A stretch of DNA of 64,000 nt from Multifurca ochricompacta. Lineage: Eukaryota > Basidiomycota > Agaricomycetes > Russulales > Russulaceae. The notes beneath the pieces are model-generated. The model was not told the DNA's origin. It saw nothing but the letters and a program-made list of their open reading frames with translations, and searched no databases. The stretch's first letter is position 1, and each line of letters begins with the position of its first letter. Where the stretch lies: assembly GCA_022496185.1 (NCBI GenBank), contig WTXG01000010.1:248001-312000 (forward strand), given 5' to 3'. Both the position numbers and the translations under genes were made by a program. Below, one piece after another: positions 44,335 through 54,940 of this stretch.

Positions 44335-44836
44335 TAGTGATGTGCCTGGCCTGGCTCAAAGCCGGAAGCCGGGCCAAGCCGGGCCTGTTTGGGCTGGGCC
44401 AAGCCAGGCCGTTGTGACAGCCCAGCAAGGGCTTTGGCCCGGCTCAGAGAAACTAAAAGCCAAAGCCGCCGGCTCAGGCCGTGGCTTTCAACAGCACATA
44501 CAAATGCATTAGCAATCGTCAAAATCAGTAGAAATCTTATCACAAAGTGGTTGATTTGGGTCACGTGATCATGTTTATCACGGCATTTCAAACTTTTTCT
44601 TCAATATAGCTTTGCAATACGTAACACACCAAGTCAGATTTGGATTAGCTGAACTATAACTACTAGTTATATGTCATAAAATTTTCTCTGCCAAAAGCTG
44701 CGGCTTGGGCCAAGCCGGGCCAGGGCCAAGCCATCTGTGGCGGCTTTGGCTTGGCCCAGACTTCAGGAAAGCTGGAGCCGCCTCAGGCCAAGCCAAAGCC
44801 GCGGCTTTTGGGCCAAGCCGGGCCGGAACATCACTA
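44335..44836. mobile_element. hAT-type MITE with GGCCAAGCC subterminal repeats
   Basis: 502 bp, TAGTGATGT ... ACATCACTA, perfect 8-bp TSD CTTATCAC (44327-44334, 44837-44844). Clusters of CCGGGCC/GGCCAAGCC repeats at both ends can pair with each other. No coding capacity. Confidence 0.9.
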
Positions 44837-44869
44837 CTTATCACTTAGATGTACATCCCAAGTATCTAA

Positions 44870-45076
44870 TTAGTCCTTCCAGGAACGCTTAAAGTTGGTG
44901 TCTTTTGAGCCGTTTTCTGTACCTACAGTCACCTGTACATCAATGCGTATAAATAAGCGATCCTTACAAGTTAAAATAATTACCTGTCTTGTAGTCCATG
45001 TACTCTGGCGACTACGAGTGACGTACTGGGATGCTTGAGATGTTGTATCATCATCTTCGTGGCTCTCACTGACCAT
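44870..45076 (-). pseudogene. Possible 5' gene fragment (hypothetical)
   Basis: A frame from ATG (MVSESHEDDDTTSQASQYVT) continues across a well-formed 51-nt intron (GTAATT ... TACAG, about 44931-44981) and stops where repeat sequence begins. Could be the front of a gene truncated by the repeats. No domain recognised. Confidence 0.3.
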
Positions 45077-45500
45077 GCTGGAGATCACATGTGAGTTGAA
45101 AAAGTGTCTTAATTAGTGATACTTATGCGTTTATCGGATAATCCAGATGCCGTGTGGGCATGCATTCATGTAGCCGTGTAGGGTTGGGATTTGTGCGAAA
45201 AATGGGGCTATACGTGGGTGTGTGGGTGAAGGTTAAACCAGTGGCGGCCAAATAGCATGATGGATGATGTTGCCTCAGTTCTCATTTTCGAGCTAGGGAG
45301 CTTGAAGGCAGGTAGAACTCTGGTGACTGGGGTTCATGGTTGGTACCCATCATGGATCTTCAAACACGAAACAGCTCCTAACGTCACAAATGACCCGTGA
45401 GTGAGAATGGATCCATAGTGCATGTTGTCAAATCCCATATATCTTTCCTTTAAGCTGCCGTTCTCGACAGACGTGTTTATATGACACGAGTCCTGTTTCA
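45077..45500. other. 3' flank of the MFS gene
   Basis: No gene or repeat termini identified; presumably 3' untranslated and intergenic sequence. Confidence 0.4.
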
Positions 45501-47277
45501 CTACTTGCCCTTGTCGTTATGATTCCAGGTCTCCTTCGGAAGCTGTACGGCTACATGTAACCCAAGGTATACGAAGAAAAGCAGCACCACATAAACAAAG
45601 TTCCCTCCCAGGATGTTGTTCTCTAATGAGAAGGCAAATAGTGACGCCGCAATGGCCGGTCCCACAGCGCGCTGGATCGAGACAACTGTTTGGGCGAGTC
45701 CGTTCGTGGCGCCGAGCGACCGCTTGTTCGGTGCCGCGGTAGAAATATACATGAACACCGAGCCTGATAGCATCCACGTTTCAGCATTACTCAAGCCAGG
45801 GATACCGAGAAACTTACTAAATCCCATGTCGGAGAAGGATATCAATAGAAGCTGCAGTATGATGAAAGGCCCTACCACAGCATTGACGCCGCGCACAACC
45901 AAGTTCTCCAATGGGAACAAGAGATAAATCACAGCGAACACGGCGGCGCTGATGATGATGACGCGGCGTGGACCCAAATGTCCAACAATGTGTGGGAAGA
46001 AGACGAATTGGAAGATGGCGCTCGTGAACCCGTACCCGGACATCCAGAGACCGATGGATGCCGGGCTCAAGTTGAGTCCGCCCAGTTCGATGGGTGTTGA
46101 CCAGATGAGGGGAATGAGGGCAACTGCGGCGATGTCAAGCAATGCGAGAATTGCGTAATTGGCAATACAGATCACAACTGGTCTCGTAAGCAGGGAGCGC
46201 AGCGGTAGCGGCTGCTCAGTGTCCTCCGGCGATGGGTCTGGGGTATTTCCTGTTCCTTCCCCCACTCCGTCCGAATCAGCCTCAGTGGCCTGGAGCCCTG
46301 ACTTTCGATCGACAGTCTTGGTGACAATCAATCGCGCACATCTTAAGAACACGTGAAGAGCCTACCTCTTCTAAAAATACTGCGGTAATGACAAACTGAA
46401 GGACGGCAAAGGCGGCTACCACTAGACATGGTAGGAAGTACGGGTACTCGGCCCAGAAAGGGTGTGAAAAGGCGTCTGGCCAGCGGTCTTGTGGCCGCGC
46501 AAAAATTCCACCTATGAAAGACCTGAGGGTGCCAATTATTAGCAAATCAAGAAACGAGGGGAAATGAAATGGACGGTCAAACCCTAAGATCTGCCCGATC
46601 GCCCCAGCCAAAGGCATCATCGAAAATCCTCGAGCCACGTTCGTTTTATCAGTGAGCTCTGCCAACATGCTCTTCGTAACCCCAATGTTCCCATTTAGTG
46701 CCCCATTCAAGAAGCGGCTGTGACCACCGAGTTCAGCGAATGGAATGGGGAACTCTCGGGAATCTGCGGGGGCACGTACCAAACTACAAGTGCCCAGAAA
46801 GAGCGCGAGAGTCCAAAAAGTGTTATGGAGACGATGGTACCAAGAAGTCCAGATAGAAGGATGGGCTTGCGCCCGACGCGGTCTGAAAGACGATTCCACT
46901 GGAGTACAGTGACCGCCTCTGCCGCGAAATACAAGGAAAGCTGCGATGCTGCTCAGTATGCTTCACTAGTTGGACACATAAGGGACCCACTATGATCCCG
47001 GTGTAATACCCCACCCTCCTACTGTCACCGCTAACGATCGGAAGTTCGCTGATGAGCTGGAGACGACGTTATCAACATTATATACAAGTCTAACAATTGT
47101 CATCACCTGGTTGATGTAAGGGCTGATGGAGTTAAGCGCAGTTGTCTCAGCGATCCGCTCCAACAGGACGATCAAAACTTGAAGCGTGGGCAGCGGAGTT
47201 GGCCTCTGCGGTACGTCGTCATGCGGTAGAATTGGGGTTTCTTCATCTACTGGGTCTTCTGATCTTGTAAGAGACAT
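45501..47277 (-). CDS. Major facilitator superfamily transporter (DHA1-like)
   Basis: Seven exons with six GT-AG introns (47057-47106, 46941-46990, 46718-46779, 46523-46582, 46317-46365, 45764-45817) join to a 483-residue protein with no frame conflict. The start ATG is at 47277 (MSLTRSEDPVDEETPILPHD). After TM2 there is an MFS motif A-type loop (NRLSDRVGRKPILLSGLLGT). The ALNGNIGVTKSMLAELTD block and a central loop rich in Pro/Glu/Asp (about residues 245-275) split two six-helix halves. The pattern resembles fungal/plant ZIFL-like or multidrug proton antiporters of the plasma or vacuolar membrane. Substrate unknown. It is divergently arranged with the TPR-CHAT gene, 480 bp apart, and is the best preserved gene in the window. 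Confidence 0.88.
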
Positions 47278-47757
47278 CTGTACGGTGCTGATAGATAGAA
47301 AGATATGTGTTTCTAATAGCTACGTCCACAAACACTTCCTAATATTGATAACTCCGATACCGGAGATGCCGGCCCGGACTCACTATCACATTTACAGCGT
47401 ATTCTAATAAGGTAGACTACCGCATTGTTTAGAACCACAAAGACTGAGCTATTCGCTTTATATTATAGTCTCCCACACCTTTATCTTTAGAGCTTCGACA
47501 TTCTGCGAGTGATGGAGTAGGCGAGAGCGAACCACTGGTCTTCCTGTATTATATAAGCGTTGGAAACTTAAGGCCTTGACCCCCGTGACGCTCGCATCTA
47601 TCTAGACCATCAGATAGATAAGTCAAAAGCGCCCATAGCTTATAAGCTAGTGCTTCAAAGCTATGCAAATGCAAATATCACCGCCACTGCCATGAGGCTC
47701 AATTTAATGCGAGCCCCACCCTGAATTTCTTGAATCCTCTCCAACCCTAGAGAACCT
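47278..47757. promoter_or_regulatory. Shared upstream region of MFS and TPR-CHAT genes
   Basis: 480 bp between divergent start codons. It contains a TATATAATG-free but AT-rich centre (tttatattatagtc near 47457) and an inverted CTATCTAGA/TCAGATAGAT-type repeat near 47598-47620. It should hold both promoters; a TATA-like tattatataagcg near 47546 faces the TPR-CHAT gene. Confidence 0.45.
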
Positions 47758-50700
47758 ATGGCTTTCTTCTTGCTTTTCCCTCCAGAGAGTACGGGCCAAT
47801 CGTTGGGTACGTCCCAATTTTATTGACCTGTTGTTCCTGCACCCCATCTTTTCACAGATTCTATTCCCGAAATTGATAAATGCGTCACTCTGCTTGAACA
47901 TAATCTATCATCGTTCCCTCGATCTTATCCTCTGCGCCCCCACTGGCTCGCAGATCTAGCTACTGCGCGATACACGCGCTACAATTTGTCGGATCAGAAG
48001 GAAGACTTGGACAGGCATATCCTTCACCTTACAGAGTTGATCCTTCTTCCATATCCTTCCCGGTTTGGACTTCATGTCAACATCGTCGATGTCTTCCACC
48101 GCCTCGCGGATGCTCTTTTTTCTCGCTATCACCGTTATCACCAGAAATCGAACCGAACCGAAGATATCGAGTCTTCAATCAAATACCATCGTTTTTCCCG
48201 GGAGTTGCCACTGGAGGCCTTTGGCATTCCGATAAACGACGTTACAGAAACACTTGTCCTGGCCCTGGGCTCCTACGCGCGGTCAGGCAATGGTAACGCT
48301 CTCCAGAGTATTGAGGAGATGCTAGCACTCTGCCGCGAACTCCTCGCCTCGCGTAATTCGGAATACTACCCTACCATCCTCTCGTTGTTTTGAGCATATC
48401 AGTTGCTACCGAATACTCTCGAAGCCAAAATGTGGATCCATTAGACCGGGTCATCGAATTCTTGCGAGAGGCGGTGATGGCGTGTCCTCCGGGATTGCCA
48501 CAGATTCCCCTGTCTCTGGTTCGCGTTCTCAACGTTCGCATCGCTCTGGCGGCCAACTGTGGTGCCGATCTCGAAGAAGCTCTAACCCTCCTTACCAGAG
48601 TCGTCTCCTCAGACACTCTGGACGATAGCTACATGCTGAGTCTTGTGCGGTCTCAAGCGTTCACCTTGGCCGCAGGAATCACGTCCCTCCGTACCGGCGA
48701 GTATCCGAGCGCCGAAAATCTGGAAAGGGCGATCGCCCTTTGTCGTTCATGCCTCGATGGAACATCTAGAGACAGCAGTGAAATCGGAGATAGGGGCCGT
48801 TCTATGATTGTTATGCTACTGGAAGCGTGCTTGAAGATACGCTTCCAATATTTCGGCTTAACAGACTCTCTTCAACAAGCAGAATCATGTGCTTCGGAGA
48901 TGGATAGTCTTCTATTATCCCAGGATCCGTTCATTACGAACATTTATGAATCGGCAAGCGGAAAGCGGGTTTATTCTATAGAGGAGATAGAGCTTAAAAT
49001 CCAATATCTTCAAGGACTTCTCTCCGGGGCGCAGGAGACATCCAGGAGTTGGCATTGTGCTACGGGTCTCGGGAATTGGTGTAAAAAGAAATTTCTTATC
49101 ACCGGAGATATGACCGACCTTGAAGAGTCTATCAACTATTACCGAATGGCACTTTCATCATTTCCCGTGGACAAACGATCGGCATCCTCCTCTTGCCTCG
49201 TGTTAGGTGAACTTCTGCTTAGAGCATTCGATCGCAGCAACGGGGTTGAATATCTTGAAGAGTCTATTTCTATACACCGTCGTATTCTCGAAATGCAAGC
49301 TTCACGGGATACCTGCTTTCAGGCGCTCGGTCGTCTTTCTCTGTGTTTGTTCTTCCGCTGGTTGTTGTTCAGCGTCGCGCAGGACCTAGATGAGTCTATG
49401 GACTTATTCAGCACGGCCGTCAGCGATCAATACGCAACGGTGTATGACAGACTGGAGATCGCTTGCAAGTGGGCATCAGGTTCGCGGGTTTCTGGTCACC
49501 ACTCCACCATGTCCGCATATCAAAACGCGATGTCATTGCTGCAAAATTGTCTCGTTTTCGCGCCAACCATCGAAACGCAACACCACCGTTTGGTCGCGAC
49601 GAGGTGGATGTCCAGGATACCGTTGGAGTACGCGTCGTACTTGATCAGCGTTGGTCGACTAGAACAGGCCATCGAGGCCCTCGAACAAGGGAGAGCATTG
49701 CTTTGGTCTGAAATGCGTGGTCTTCGCACATCCATTGACCAGCTTCGCGAAAAAAAACCCGAGTTGGCCCTCCGATTTGCGAAGGTCAACCAAGACCTCG
49801 AGGCTCTCACCACGTCTATCTCACGCTCGCAAAGTGAGACTGTAGAAGTGGGAGAAGGCGCAAAGGATGGCGAATGGTTTGACGCATTCGGCCGCACCCT
49901 CAACGAGCAGCGGAAACTTTTAGAAGAACGCGACGGACTCATTTCGCGGATCCAAGAGTTACCCGGGCTTCAGGACTTTTCGAAGACGCTTTCATACGAC
50001 GCTCTTCGTGACGCAGCTTCACGCGGACCAGTTATCATCATCAACCACTGCAAATGGCGTTCTGACATCCTTATCCTCCTTCATAACTCACCACCTTCCT
50101 TCGTCCCCACTCCCGATGATTTCTATGCCCGCGCGACGAAATTGAAGGATAATCTATTGGAGACACGAAATAAGTATTCTCCTGGTTCCAGGAAATACGA
50201 CGACGCTCTGCGATCCACTCTCAATGACCTGTATACGCTTGTAGGCAGACCGGTGATCGAAAAACTGCGCGAGTTGAAAGTACCCGACCAATCCCGGGTT
50301 TGGTGGTGCCCAACATCGGTATTCTGCTCTCTCCCTCTCCACGCGATGGGCCCCATTCCGTCAGACGATGGAGTCGAACAATATTTCTCGGACATATATG
50401 TTTCTTCATATACCCCCACACTCTCCGCGCTCATTCAGTCCCGTGGACCTAAAGTGCCGACGTCGGATGACCCATCTCTGCTCCTTGTTGGGAGACCTAA
50501 CGATGGTCTCCCGCGGTATGGAAGGAGATAAACGCTATTCGGACGCACCTGGGACAATCGGCGCACTGTCTCGTCAATGAGGACGCGACCTTGGAGGCCG
50601 TAAAGGAAGGTCTTCAACGCCATCGATTTGCTCACTTTGCGTGTCATGGAAATCTGGAGGCGGGAAAGCCGTTCGACGCATGGTTCAAGCTCGAAGGGGA

Positions 50701-51058
50701 TGACCGCCTGACGTTGCTTGACATCGTACGGTCCCATCTTCCGGACGCCGAGTTCGCCTTTCTCTCGGTCTGTCACGCGGCGGAGCTGACGGACGAAAGC
50801 ATCGCTGACGAGGCACTGCATCTTGCCGCCGCAATGCAATATTGTGGGTTTCGAAGTGTGGTCGGCACGATGTGGGCTGTGGCCGACGACGATGGACCGG
50901 AACTAGCGAAACATTTCTACAGGTCGATGTTCGGTGGGGAAAAGGCGCATTCGTACAAGAGGTCGGCGAGGTCACTTCGGAATGCGGTACAGAAGCTGAG
51001 GAGGAAGAGGGAAATGACGCTGGAGCGTTGGGTAAACTTTGTACACTATGGCGCCTGA
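47758..51058 (+). pseudogene. TPR-CHAT protein (caspase-like), one frameshift
   Basis: ATG at 47758 (MAFFLLFPPESTGQSL), introns 47807-47857 and 48353-48402, and then a long exon. Helical TPR-like repeats fill about residues 20-600 (for example LEEALTLLTRVV, LEESINYYRMAL, LEESISIHRRIL). A linker with a charged coiled-coil-like part (about 650-720) precedes the CHAT domain. CHAT shows LLLVGRPNDGLP, then HFACHG and FLSVCHAA, the His-Cys dyad of this caspase-like fold. Near 50510-50516 one base seems missing, so the frame ends at 50529 and the catalytic part lies in another frame to 51058. With the base present the protein would be about 1066 residues. Such proteins are numerous in mushrooms and are thought to be regulated proteases. 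True lesion or assembly error cannot be told apart here. Confidence 0.8.
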
Positions 51059-51094
51059 TGGCAAATGAGTCGCCTCCCTGGTATTGACATGTGG

Positions 51095-51501
51095 AAACGC
51101 AGCTGAGGTTAGATAAGCGCTACCTAAACGGGTAGCAAGATAATTCAGTTTGTGAATGGTCAAAACTGTACATTAATTAGTCTTTACCTAAACAGGTAGC
51201 AAGATAACTACATGAGTAATGTTAGCTATACACGTGGTAAAGATAATCTAAGTAGATACTCACTTCAGTTTGTGAATGGTCAAAACTGAAGTGTACAACA
51301 CAGAAATAATGTCCTTAAATACTGTAAAGAGTGTGCTGTGCTATGGTCATAAAGGATTGTATCTTTAATCATAAGTAATCATAGTAAACGAGTGGAATGT
51401 CAGTAGGTATATTACAATGTCCACTTAACTCCGTCTTGTACCAGCAACTCCGGTCACCTCTGATCCAGTCCAGCCAACTCTGATCCGTTACCAGCTCAAC
51501 A
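51095..51501 (-). repeat. 3' LTR of copia-3 (separated from its body by copia-2)
   Basis: On the minus strand it begins TGTTGAGCTGG right after the CAGGGGGA tract. It contains duplicated TACCTAAAC.GGTAGCAAGATAA units and a CACTTCAGTTT/AAACTGAAGTG inverted repeat (51261-51293). The far end is uncertain, within 50 bp of the TPR-CHAT stop. Confidence 0.65.
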
Positions 51502-51507
51502 TCCCCC

Positions 51508-52013
51508 TGTTGAACACAGAAGATGTTCAGTGATGCTTCAGGCATCAGGTGATTAGATTAGCTACTTTGTAGATTAGATTAGATACCGGAGTCTCGGACT
51601 TTTTACATTATCATTATTACTTTCTTTCTCACATTCCGCAATAGCTGACTGATGCACCATGTAACATGTGATTTCTGTAATGGCCAATGGCCTTTCTCCC
51701 TCATGTTTATTGTTTGGACCTTGTCCGGCACTTGTGGACTTATTCCCAGTGCACAGACCATCCCTTGGATTGTATATAAGGGTGTCTGTTTCGTCTCTTA
51801 CACTTCAGAGTTTCTTCTACCTCTGAAGTGTAAGTCCCTTCTCTTACTTACTATCATACCTTGAGACTAACGCTCCTTGTAGTAACTTGTCTTTGTCTAG
51901 GTCAGTAGTATAGTAATAGAGAGTTTCTTCTACCTCTGAAGTTAACTTGTCTTTGTCTAGCCTAACCCGCTAACCTACCACAGTCAGTATGCTGCGCACA
52001 TGCCTGTTTCACA
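51508..52013 (+). repeat. 5' LTR of copia-2
   Basis: TGTTGAACACAG ... CCTGTTTCACA. TATATAAG at 51773-51780 is followed 20 nt later by a perfect hairpin CACTTCAGAG/CTCTGAAGTG (51801-51830), about where transcription should start. The right arm recurs at 51933-51941. Confidence 0.95.
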
Positions 52014-52941
52014 GGTTATGGGCCCTGGGCACGCTTTGCTGATCTGTTTTTTCATTTGATCAGTCCAACCTTTCTTCAAGCTCACCAGCTACAAGACTTC
52101 GTCTTTTCCCAATCAGTCTTACAGTGAGCTTTGATTACTTTCCTTTGCCCTTAACTGTCCACAAGGTGGTGCGCTATATGTGCCCACCTTGATCTGTCTG
52201 GCTAGTCCCTCAGGGGATTCTTGCAAGAGGTGATGAGGGACCCTAAGCGGGTGAAACACCTTGAGTTCCTCATGTGCGCTCTAAGTAAATAGTATTCTTA
52301 GTTTGTAGCTGGGTTTTCGTCCCATCCATAGTCTTAGTAGGCCCCTTGCCCAGAAGGCTTGGAGCTATAGGTTCAGTCAATGCTTGGCTCAATCCATAAG
52401 CCAGGTTTAGCGACCTGCTGGTAGAGTTTAGGGTCTAGAACAAGGCATGGGTAGTCACTCCCATGACGCTTGGGCTCGATACAAGTAGGCTTGAACTACT
52501 ATAGTATTTACACAGTAGCTAGAGGGTTTTGTCTCTGGGCAGAAGTACCCGCTGCTTTCATTGGGGGTTCGCCCCAACCAGAGGAAACCTAATAGTCTAC
52601 TATAGTCATGGCCCCAATCATCTAGGGCTTAATCATGGACTCCACCACCAGCACTAGAGGAAGGGCTCTACACCCTTTGTCTCTAGTGGAACTTGCAGTT
52701 GGCTCCTCCATGACATGACTCCCCATCTATTTACACATAGTCCCCCTGATGTGGGCTTAGGACTTGTTGTAGATGGCGCTAGACAGCTTACTATACTACT
52801 TAGAAGTTGCACATCAGAGGCAGGACTTTTTTAAGTTCTGAAGCATAGTGCCACAGATTGGATGGGCCCTCTTAAATGAGACCTGGACAACTGGTTCTAA
52901 CTGCTCCTTGGAACCAGGATCACCTTTTTTAAATCATCTCA
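52014..52941 (+). other. Copia-2 leader and primer-binding site
   Basis: Starts GGTTATGGGCCC, the copia-type initiator-Met tRNA half-molecule site. The rest is a non-coding leader collinear with copia-1 9874-10804. Confidence 0.75.
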
Positions 52942-54105
52942 ATGTCTTCCATTGTCTTCCCCCCACTTTCAAGTTCGACAAACTTGATGGCTCCAACTGG
53001 CAGCAGTGGTCGGTGTCTTTCACTGCCCTGCTGAGGATCAATGGGATGAAGAGGCATATCACGCATGATGCCCCCGAATTCCTCAATCCTCCTAAGCCAG
53101 AGGATGGAGAAAAGGATGATGAATATGCCAAGCGTTTTGCGCTTTGGTCTGAGCCTATGTACTGTTGACACGGGATGTGTCTGGAGATGCTTCAGGCATC
53201 TAAGGATTGCTTTAGCTGTAGATAAGATTAGATTAGGTTCCGGAGTTTCAGACTTTTTACGATATCTTTATTACATTTCTTTCTCACCTTACTCAGCTGA
53301 TTAGTGATACCTTTAGTAATGCGCAGTAAGCACGTGATATCTCTTTGGCCAATGGCCTTAATCCCTCTCTGTTTATTGCCCGGCACTTGTGGACTTATTC
53401 CCAGTGCGCACAGACCATTTCCCCTGGCCCCTATGGGTATATAAGGGTGTCTGTTTCGTCTCTTTCACTTCAGAGTTCTTCTAACCTCTGAAGTGTAAGT
53501 TCCTTCTCTACTATACTGTCTTTTACCTTTAACTAACCGTCTTATGTAGACTACTTGTTTTCTAGGTCAGTAGTATAGTTAATATAGAGTTCTTCTAACC
53601 TCTGAAGTACTACTTGTTTTCTAGCCTAACCCGCTACTAACCACAGTCAGTATAACCAGCAGCATGATTGTTTGACATGTACCAAGAATGGAATAGGGTG
53701 GAGGAAGTCCTCATGGGAGTTCTGGTGATGGTTACATCGCCGGAAACATACTCCCAGATTGCCTCTGACAGAACTTACCCGTCTGTCAATGCCAAGTATG
53801 AGCGTTTGGAATCGCTCTATGGCTCAGTAGGTAGCATGGCCACCTACAACTTGTGGTGTTCTGTGTCCTCCTTCCGCCTGGAGGAGGGTAAACAATTCAG
53901 ACCCCAGTTGCAGCGTGTGTTGGATGTGAGGAGTACTCTCAAGGAAAATGGGATGGAGATCTCTGATCTCCAGATGAGCTTTATATTGCTCCAATCCCTA
54001 CCTCCATCCTACAGTGCCATTGCTGGCTCTATCCTGGCGTCAGGTCCTCCTGACCGCCTTTCCCCTCAGGACCTTGTACAAAGGTTCCTAAATGAGGAAA
54101 GCTGA
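52942..54105 (+). pseudogene. gag: Copia-2 gag, interrupted
   Basis: Starts at ATG 52942. A base is missing in the run CCCCCCA(A)C compared with copia-1, shifting the frame within 10 codons. The solo LTR at 53163-53677 separates the two gag parts. The second part (YQEWNRVEEVLMGVLVMVTS onward) ends at a TGA at 54103 where copia-1 has CGA. Confidence 0.88.
53163..53677 (+). repeat. Solo LTR of a related copia family inside copia-2 gag
   Basis: 515 bp, TGTTGACACGGG ... GTTTGACA, perfect TSD TGTAC (53158-53162, 53678-53682). It has its own TATA (TATATAAG near 53440) and CACTTCAGAG hairpin, but differs clearly from the copia-2 LTR. Confidence 0.92.
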
Positions 54106-54940
54106 CTAGCCGGCCCCACAGGAAGTGGTGTTGGGGCTGCCCTTAACAAGGCAGCCCATGTCAACAAAAATAAAAATAAAAAACAATCAAATTTCACGCC
54201 ACAACCTGCAGGTGCATCATCGTCCAATGATGTCACCTGCTTCTATTGCCAGAAGCCGGGCCACAAGGCTAATGAATGTCGGCAAAGGAAACAGGACAGA
54301 GCCAATGCTGATGCAGGCAAAAAGGGCAACAAGAGGAAGGGGCAAGGCCCCAGTACACATAATAACTCCACACAAGTAGCTACCGTAGTTAATGGTAGTG
54401 GCAGAATACAGGAGGTGCATGAGACACCTCGCATTTCACTTTATATGATGACCAAGCATACACAAGAAGTCGATGATGGCAGCAACCCTTGGATGATGGA
54501 CAGCGGAGCCACCACTCACTTTACACCATACTTAGACGATTTCTCTGAGTATTTCCCACACAAGGGACATCAGGTGACAATTGGTGATGGTTCCATAGTC
54601 CAAGTCAAAGGAACAGGCAAAGTCATACTCAAAACTCGTAATAATTATGAGTTAGAGTTAAATAATGTCTTTTACATGCCTGGCAGTGAGAGAATACTGT
54701 CGACAAGCTGCATCACAGACAAAGGTGGCTCAGTGGAATTTTCTCCATCTGAGGTCAAAATAAAGTACAATAATGCAATTATAGCAGAAGGTGTCAAGGC
54801 TATGGGACTCTATTGGGTCTATGGGAAAACAATGCAGAATCTAAATACTGCTTCCCACAAATCTGCATCAAGTAGCCTTGATACCTGGCATTTGCGAATG
54901 GGTCATATGTCAAAAGAGGCCCTCAAAAGATATGCTCCTA
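54106..54940 (+). pseudogene. pol: Copia-2 nucleocapsid, protease and start of integrase
   Basis: Same frame as gag after the TGA: knuckle CFYCQKPGHKANEC, protease MDSGATTHFTPY, and the integrase zinc region up to RYAP, where FB2 is inserted at a TA. Confidence 0.88.

Noticed and set aside
48363..48402. Frameshift between two TPR open frames near 48390
   Set aside because: A 50-nt GT-AG intron (48353-48402) joins the frames correctly, so no lesion is needed.
51652..51864. 70-codon frame repeated at 59848-60060
   Set aside because: It lies wholly inside the copia-2 LTR and is duplicated only because the LTRs are.
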